Positions 56,581 through 64,000 of a DNA stretch of 64,000 nucleotides are shown here, piece after piece. The DNA comes from Ridgeia piscesae (Eukaryota > Annelida > Polychaeta > Sabellida > Siboglinidae). The first letter of the stretch is position 1, and each line of letters opens with the position of its first letter. A program made the position numbers and the translations under genes. Where the stretch lies: contig JAODUO010001178.1 of assembly GCA_025642075.2 (NCBI GenBank), positions 153,386 through 217,385 of the forward strand, given 5' to 3'. The notes beneath the pieces are model-generated. The model did no database searches. It saw nothing but the letters and a program-made list of their open reading frames with translations, and had not been told where the DNA came from.

Positions 56581-57760
56581 AGTAATCATCTTTATGAACC
56601 CTCCAGTTATTTGGTTTGATTCCTAACTTGTACAGATTATTAGAACCACAATAGACTAAGTAATACCTACCAAAGTGAAAAGGTCGTAACCCGAGTGACA
56701 CTGGGGAAAGCCTGAAGGAAGACAGGGTACATTAACTGTCGACATTTGGTTTGCTTTTTGGGGAGTAGGTGTTATCATGCATAGGAATGCTAATGGGAAT
56801 TGATTGTATGAAAACGATAGAGCTAATTCCTGAAATGTTAACAATTCTCTTCATGACATTAGTACAGAAGTTTACATGTTTATTCCAACACCAGATGGTA
56901 TTTAGGGACATTAGGGTGCTGGGGAGAATTTCCCCCCGTGGTAATTCCACCCCTTTCAGACTCCTGAGCTCACATGACCTGCTGCGAAATGCAGACATCA
57001 ACGTCCATCCATATTGTCTTTGGTAACAATCAATCTGATTGATCAGTCAAGAGCTGCTCATCCCTGCAATGGATGGCCAAGACAGAATCAGATGAAAAAG
57101 GTACCCTGAAGTTATCCTGTTGAAAATGAACAATCAATATTTCTAAAAAGGTGATGCCCAAGACTCAGTCCGCATAGTGGGTCATTCCAGGCTAACTCGG
57201 CCAGAGGTTCCCGGGTGACCATCTCCGATTTTTATGACATTTCACTGGTACATCTTTATAAATGATGACTGCATGCAAAATTCCAGCGCCAAATGCCAGT
57301 TAGTTGTAAAGTCATGGATAATTGAGTAGAGGGCCCGTTATCTTTTTCAAACTCACGACTACCATAAGTGGGTTTTTCATGATTTAGAAATGCTAATAAT
57401 TGTCTTAATTTTGAAGATATCAAGCTACAAATAGCTACATACCCTAATTCCTACATGCAGAACTAGATCACAAACTTATTTTGGTATTTATATGATAAGT
57501 TGGGCATTTGTTCATTCCACATTTATATTTGTCATGTTTTGGGGTACGATTGCAACCTGATCATTCAACACAGACCCTAAATATCACTTGATTTCACTAG
57601 GATGTAAACATCACACCTACTAAATGGCAACGAAAACTGTGCTTTGGTATGTGGATCATACAGACTGGAACATCCCCTTTTTAACATTCTTGGCCAAACT
57701 GTGCTACTATTTAATTTTTACATACGAAAGGATTTTTTATTATTATTAATTTTGTCCTCT
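56580..57760. other. Intergenic DNA, nothing recognised
   Basis: Small ORFs on both strands without family features. No repeats or RNA genes seen. Confidence 0.5.
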
Positions 57761-57764
57761 GTAA

Positions 57765-57998
57765 CCGTTACAGTTGCTTTGTAACAGTTACAGTTGCTTT
57801 GTAACCGTTACAGTTGCTGTGTAACCATTACAGTTGCTTTGTAACCATTACAGTTGCTTTGTAACTGTTACAGTTGCTTTATAACAATTACACTTGCTTT
57901 GTAACCGTTACAGTTGCTTTGTAACCGTTACAGTTGCTTTGTAAGCATTACAGTTGCTTTGTAACCATTACAGTTCCATTGTAACCGTTACAGTTCCA
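57765..57998 (+). repeat. 20-bp minisatellite, about 11 units
   Basis: Unit cagttgctttgtaaccgtta with variants accatta and actgtta, ending in a variant with ttccattg. TAACCGTTA / TAACNGTTA inside each unit is a Myb-type site in sequence terms. Confidence 0.9.
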
Positions 57999-58194
57999 TT
58001 CCTTTAAAAATAAGTCCTGTATATAGCATAATGTGTTCTTTCATCAAAGTGGCGAACATGATTTGATTGCCATCTTATGAGGAAATAGCCCCTTTTCTGT
58101 TAAAAAGTACCATTTAACACGACAAAAAGGCCATTATTACAGCTAGAGAGAATATAGATGTCTAACAAACAAAGGGGTGCCCTGCTGAAAAAGG

Positions 58195-58262
58195 GATTGG
58201 TGTCAGCGGCGTAGCCAGAGGGGGGCCATGGCCCCTCAATGCTGGAAAAGTTAGATGATGGG
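58195..58262. mobile_element. Possible transposon fragment
   Basis: cggcgtagccagaggggggc resembles a phrase common at the ends of dispersed invertebrate repeats. Only a short piece is seen, so this is a weak call. Confidence 0.3.
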
Positions 58263-58559
58263 GAATGGCAATAATTGCATGGCTGCCTAATTCATAGTCA
58301 CAAAGTACAGTGGGTTTCAGGAAGCTTGTGTTAAATGTTCCTTCCCAGTCCTACCCTTTCACAAAACAATTGTCATCATTCAAATAGGTTTAAGTTAGGA
58401 ATTCTCCATTTCTGTTGTTGGCTGCAGAGTTGACAGAGCGATGAAAATGTCGTTATTCTCAATGTGCATGGTGGCTAATGGCTATTATGGATTCAAAATA
58501 ATAGTTGCCCGGTTACCAGATTAGGGTCAAATTGCATTTTATTGTTATTATTTTCACGG

Positions 58560-59150
58560 CATCACTGTCGTCAGGAGCGAGTTGATCATGATTTCCTTTT
58601 CCATTGTTATTTGTCTTCCTCACTTTTCTCTTACTACGTTCTCTGTCAGCAGTCTCCAATTCCTTCTATCTATAATAGTTTTCCATTCTTCCCCACTCTT
58701 TCTGGGTCACTTAGGTCACTCCTCGCCTCCATTTTCCCTTCCACTTTCGGGGCACCTGCCCTCTTTCCCATTTTTTCATCTCCCATTTTTTCCACTTGAC
58801 CAGCCCATGTACTACTCACCAATTTCTGCTTAGAACTTTCCTTCACTCCATCCCAGACTCTCATTTCATCCATTTTCTCTTATCTGTTCTCTTAACTCCC
58901 ACGATTATTCTTACCAGGTTTTTTTCTCGCAAATCTGGACCATTTCCTGTCATTTCTCTGTTAGTGCCATCGTTTCTATAGCGCATTCGTGTATGCTTGG
59001 GTAATACATGAGCTGGGCAGATTTTCTTTACGTTTATGTGATATGCGTCTATCTCCATCAACCCTTTGACTTTCCCCCAAGCGTTTGTCCTGGCTGTAAA
59101 CATCATTGTAACCAAAACAATTCGGTATTCAGTTTCTTCTTCCATATACC
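58560..59150 (-). pseudogene. LINE reverse-transcriptase C-terminal relic (minus strand)
   Basis: On the minus strand the frames at 59145-58861 and 58873-58670 run on through a frameshift. They read EKNLVRIIVGVKRTDKRKWM, then STWAGQVEKMGDEKMGKRAG and KVEGK. An (R)W-x-GHVERM-x-D-x-R-x-x-KR-like motif with a preceding GVR.-D-R segment is typical of the end of certain non-LTR elements. A further in-order remnant (ERVGKNGKLL... and EKSEEDK) precedes an A/T-rich tail near 58560. Broken by stops and a frameshift. Confidence 0.72.
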
Positions 59151-59334
59151 GGACTGGGCCCTTGCAGGGAGTTAAAAGTCCAATCGAAGCTTGTGCGCTT
59201 GGGGGGGGGGCAGTGTATGCTCTCTTAAAACAGTTAATATAAAAAAGATTAAAATGTTTAAACTTTGATGCCTTCTGTGAATGGTTTTGCTGACCTGCCA
59301 GCTACATTGATCAGTGAACTTGGTTGTCGTGTCG

Positions 59335-59425
59335 AGAGAGAAAGTGAGGGAGGGAGAGAGGGAGGGGGATGGAGGGAGAGGGACGGACAGAGGGAGAGAC
59401 AGAGAGAGCGACAGAGAAAGAGAAT
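59335..59425 (+). repeat. GA-rich microsatellite
   Basis: Imperfect (GA)n/(GGGA)n tract of about 90 bp; overlapping ORFs on both strands are by-products. Confidence 0.85.
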
Positions 59426-59999
59426 TCCTCTTAAGTTTTCAACGCTAGCGTCGCTTTGCAGATTTTTAAGCCTTAATATGCGCGTCCGGTAGGGATAATT
59501 ATTACTAGACCCTCTCTCTATATCATTGCCGCCACCTCCCAGCGAGACAACCAGTACTGCCTCGTCGGCTACGGAAACAATACAAGCGTAAGAAGAGCCA
59601 GGGGAGTACATAAATGTAATCGATGAATTGCGTTAAAATGCAAATTTTAACACTAATGTTTGGGAATGGGGAACGTTGCCAATGACCACAGATTTAGCAA
59701 TGTGTTTCAGTCCACCTACAATAAACACTTGGCATATTTGTAAAAGGTAGGCGAAACGGTACATCAGAATAAAAATCAAATATGTCCAATCTCATTTAAA
59801 TTTTACCACAAGATAGAGTTTATTATGAAGTTTTAATTTTTTGAATATCTTTATTATTTCTGATGCAATTCCACTTTTTGAGCTCAGAAAGAGCGATTTT
59901 TTGTATTGAATTCAGTCCATTTCTTGTGATCAGGAAGCCGAAGGACTGTGTCTGTACATATAGGGAAATGGTAATATTATTGTTTCTACTGAAGATATA

Positions 60000-62165
60000 G
60001 GGGTGAAATAAAATGTTATGTGATCTAATTCATATTCCAATCATACTCACACAAAGTATGACTGGGATCACAGATATGACAGACCACTTTGGAATATTCC
60101 ATTTAATATAATTATGGTATACCTCCTGTGCATAATATAAACAAACACGCCAGCTGAACGAGTGTAACATTTTTAAATTTAGAAATCTATTAGCAAGAGC
60201 AGATTACACTTCTCCGTTATCTGCTATTGATCCAAATGAAGCATATAATAATTTAATGCAAATATATAAATCATTATTTGAAATATCATGCCCAGTCAAA
60301 ACTACCAAAATAAATAATGTATTAAAAGAGAACCCTGGATAATTTCTGGCCTACTTGTTTCGTCAATAAATAAAGACAAACTACTCCGAAGAAAGTTACA
60401 TAAACCAAATATGGAGAGAGAGAATGCTTATAGAGCATTATTGTAGAATATACAATAAGACAAAAAGAGCTGCAAAGACTAAATATTATACTGAGATATT
60501 GGAAGAACGCAAATACAGCATCAAAGACACATGGACCACACTGAGGCAGGTTATCTCAACACAAAAAGTATGTTTTTATTTCCCTGAAACTTTCAGTGTA
60601 AATGGAGAAAAAGTGTCAAACATTATAACTGAAGAATTTAATAATTTCTTTGCCAAAATAGGTAAAACAGCGAATCTGTACCTTCTCGTACAACCTCATT
60701 TCATTCGCACTTAAAGGATAAATCTTCTGCAAATTTCTTCATGCAACCAACTGATATAAACGAGATTAGAAATGTAGTAACAAATCTAAAAACAAAATGC
60801 ACTGTAGGTTTTGTCAGTTTATCTATAAAACTTATCCAGCAGACTATAGAAGAAATAATCATACCACTTAGGCATATTATATATAAATCCTTTGTTACTG
60901 GTGTTGTCCCAGAAAATCTAAAGGTTGCTAAAAATAATTCCAATATATAAATCAGGAAATAAGAATGTTTTTAATAACTATAGACCTATAAGTATTTTAT
61001 CTGCACTTTCCAAAATAATGGAAAAAAATTGTGTAATAGATTAGTAAATTATTTGGAGAAATATAATATTCTATATAAACATCAATATGGATTTCACTCT
61101 AAACATTTCACCATACACCCAATATTGCATTTATTCAAATATAAATTGCTATATAAATTATGTCATTATGGAATTAGAGGCATCAGTAATAAATGGTTCT
61201 CCAGTTACCTCTTTAATCGTAAATAGTACATTGAAATGCTTGAGTGCAAATCACCACTGATAACATTAACTCATGGAGTATCCATACTAGGACATGTGCT
61301 TTTTCTAATCTATATTAATGATATATCAAATTCGACCTCTCTTAACTTATTATCTTTTGTTGATGATACAACAATTTATCATTCAGATTGTGATATTGAT
61401 AATTTAACCCTAACGCTAAACCACGAATAAAAAATATATACAGTTGGTTGTGTGCAAACAAGCTGTGTTTGAATGTTAAAATGACACAATTTTGTGTCTT
61501 TGGTCCTAAAAATAGTAACTATGAAGTAAAAGGTAGTGATAAAATAAAAAATGAAATTATTAACCAGATTGGCAAGTAAACAAAGGTGAATCCGTGAAAT
61601 TCCTAGGAATATATATAGATAAACACTTAACATGGAAAAAACACATTAATATAATCAGCTCGAAAATATCTCGAGCCATTTTTGCAATAGATAGAGTGAA
61701 ACATATCTTACCACATAAATCACTAAAATCATTATATTATACTCTAATTCAGTCATATAACATACAGTATACAAGCTTGGGGTAACTGAAACACAAATAA
61801 ACTAGACATTTTATAAAAACGTGCATTAATAATTAATTTAAAAAAATATAGTCATACAGACCCCTTATTTAAGTCGACAAAAATACTGAAAATCATAGAT
61901 TTAAACTGATGATTTTGAACATGGCTTATTACCTAAGTGGTTCAGAAATTTTGTCATGAAAACAAATGTTGATAAAGATAAAAGAATAACCAGACAATTC
62001 AAGCTTTTTCTTCCTGAGAAACCCAGAACTAACCTAGACATCATTTTACAATATGGAACAAAATTGATAAACAAATAAGAATTGTTAATCACTGGTCGAA
62101 GTTTAAACAAATGTTACATGTTCTCTACTTAAACACTTACAAAAGTCAAGTAATATGTTTAAACC
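60000..62165 (+). pseudogene. Non-LTR retrotransposon (LINE) with endonuclease end and reverse transcriptase, broken
   Basis: Plus-strand protein pieces run in the expected order through several frames. The endonuclease end has TDHFGIFHLI (about 60081-60110). A linker follows (RADYTSPLSAIDPNEAYNNL), then WTTLRQVI (60530-60560). RT follows with NNYRPISILSALSKIMEK (60975-61025), HQYGFHSKH (61080-61110), GHVLFLIYINDI (61290-61327) and the catalytic FVDD (61356-61367). The thumb-like part has FLGIYIDKHLTWKKHINII (61597-61655). Stops and frameshifts interrupt every segment, so the copy is inactive. It fits the Jockey/L2/Nimb-like group, clade not determinable by eye. Confidence 0.85.
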
Positions 62166-62600
62166 CTAGATGTCAAGAATGCAATTAAGTTGCTACTTAC
62201 CAGTGTTTTATTTCAGTTATAACTTGCCCAAGTCATGCTAAATCTTGTTTGGATTCATCCATGCTTATAATTTTTTTTTTTACTAATTGTAATTGGTTCA
62301 ATCAAGCATCTCAGATATCACCAGAAACAGTGACAAACTGCATACTTTATATATTCATTTTTATTAGTACAGTCTTGGTGATGTCTAACAATATGTGTAA
62401 TTTTACTTTGATAATTCTCCTGTTGTATTGTGTTGTAATACTACAAATGTGTATTGTATATCTATAGTAATGATGGTTATTTTTTAATGATGATGGTGTC
62501 ACTGGAAGACGGCTTTTAGCCAAGTGACAGCCATGCAGTGCAACATGCTGACAATTTATTATTATGCTGATGTTTGTTCTTGTACATGTTGTGTTGCGAA
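62166..62600 (+). mobile_element. Probable 3' UTR of the LINE
   Basis: Sequence following the RT region; contains ggaagacggcttttagccaa and ends near gcgaataaagttac, which may be the element's poly(A) signal. Boundary inferred, no target-site duplication found. Confidence 0.4.
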
Positions 62601-64000
62601 TAAAGTTACTCTCTCTATATAATATATATATGCCACGGTATAATAGTCATGCATTGTGTAAATCCAGTAGCACAGCAAAAAGTGTTACATCCTGCAGATA
62701 CAACAATAGTTGTAAGTCCAATGTATTCAGCAATGTTTGTAGTTGTATAGGTATAGCTACCTATATAATTCTGAGGATGTCATTACGTGTAGATAACCAA
62801 CAATCTTACAGGCAAAAGAACATAAAATTTAGTACATATTCACAATGTGGTGATGAATGTCCAAGTCGTGCATGGGACCTCTGTAACATGTTAAATTCTG
62901 TTTTACTGTAGCATGACGGTATATAGCAACGTTTTGGTATAGCATTATGTAAGTCCAAGGAAATGCAGCAACGTTTGTAGTCCTACAGAAGCAACAATAT
63001 CTGCAATTCCAAGGCCATGTCAAAATGTTCTTGAAGTCAGCAGGCACAGTTGTATTATTTATGTCTGTAGCTTTCAGTTGAACACCCGATGTGTAGTAGT
63101 TTTGGGCCTCTAACCAGGCAGCATTCAACCGAGGAAATTTTTTTTCGGTTCAGAAGTTTTTAGTTTTCAAGGACTGCAGACAAGGATCCACTCTAAGTCA
63201 GCTTCACCAATATTCGTTTGATATTTTGGTAGTAACATGTGCACCGATTGTATAATGCTAAAGCTATGATTTATATCCATTTTAAAACTTAATATATACA
63301 CTAGACTACCAGCATTGGACCAAGGGTTTTTCGTTAGAAATTACATAGGGTCTAGTAGGTTCCAGGGTCTGTACGGCTCACAGCGTAACAGAAAACACCC
63401 AGGGGAAACCTGCACACTAAAGCGATCGAGGTCGAAGTAAACATAAAAATGGCTCAAGTTATCCATTTTAAACTAATATTCCACGACTCCCACAGGACCA
63501 GGTTTTAGATTTTAATCAGTTTTTTGTGCACACGGCAAAACAAACTTTCCCCGACCGAAGTAAAAAAAATTTCTTGACGATTGGTGACCCGGAAAAACAT
63601 CTTGGTCACAGATTTTGGAACGGAAACGACCGCGAGATTTCAATACGCCACCTAGCGGATTCTGATGTACCATGAAATCGTAGCTTCACCGTTAGCCTCG
63701 GTTACCCAGGCTCCGTGAGGTGGCAGCACTGTGTGGCAGCAACTCTTCTTGGCGTAGTTCCGCAGCCGACCGACAGTCGGTTAAGCGAGACTACGTCGCC
63801 GTCAGCTTTCACGACGAAATGGCTTGAGCAGTTGGCCTGTGTAAAAGAAATTTCAGTAAAGAAATGCGTAGCGTTGAACTGTATTTTATATAAATAACCT
63901 TATAGTTATCCGTTCCAATTAACAGTTATCTTAATATTTAAACAGTTCCCCCCGACACAAATTTCAAAAACTTGTTAACAGCTAACGCCGCTGTGGTGGT
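62600..64000. other. Unassigned DNA at the window end
   Basis: 62600-63250 is AT-rich with no feature. 63380-63860 is richer in CpG (gcgatcgagg, cgccacctagcgg, ccgcagccgaccgacag), which could mean a promoter region or a transposon piece. No exon can be supported. Confidence 0.4.

Noticed and set aside
58542..58833. Plus-strand Ser/Phe/Leu-rich ORFs
   Set aside because: They are antisense to the minus-strand LINE C-terminal relic, which has recognisable motifs.

Overview
This window is animal DNA, most likely from an invertebrate. It has short exons with GT/AG introns, large minisatellites, decayed non-LTR retrotransposons, a DIRS-type element and a pogo/Tigger-type element. Nothing fixes the phylum; a lophotrochozoan or other marine invertebrate fits, but that is a guess. 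There are no bacterial operons, rRNA, tRNA or CRISPR arrays that I can support.

One plus-strand gene fills positions 1752 to 53801, and its 5' end lies upstream of the window. I can place 36 exons, about 3.86 kb of coding sequence or about 1,280 residues. Almost every exon encodes one six-cysteine module of the furin-like / growth-factor-receptor cysteine-rich type and is bounded by phase-1 introns, so any exon can be duplicated or lost without breaking the frame. The last three exons form a Ly6/uPAR (LU) domain ending in CC-x4-CN, followed by a short spacer and a hydrophobic C-terminus that looks like a GPI-anchor signal. The predicted product is a long extracellular GPI-anchored stalk of cysteine-rich repeats.

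Layout: 1-1751 upstream DNA or intron without a recognisable exon. 1752-4168 three divergent repeat exons. 5984-28138 five segmental copies of an A-exon/B-exon pair, separated by introns holding 65/77-bp G/T-rich minisatellites, a pogo/Tigger-like insertion (13174-14431), a 0.95-kb palindrome (23546-24498) and a 3.3-kb DIRS-like element (about 24651-27950). 28919-51443 twenty further repeat exons; several of their introns are inflated by minisatellites built from the adjoining splice junctions. 51726-53801 LU domain and GPI signal. 53802-57760 3' UTR or intergenic DNA. 57765-64000 a 20-bp minisatellite, a minus-strand LINE C-terminal relic, a plus-strand LINE with endonuclease and reverse-transcriptase remnants, and unassigned sequence.

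The most unusual theme is that in at least five introns of this gene the tandem-repeat unit carries, or derives from, the neighbouring exon-intron boundary. One array multiplies a 5' splice site, three multiply a 3' splice site plus the start of the exon, and one appears to derive from a mutated acceptor region. The mature exon set is therefore embedded in dozens of decoy splice sites. Exon assignments were made by eye from splice motifs, phase and cysteine spacing, without transcript evidence.
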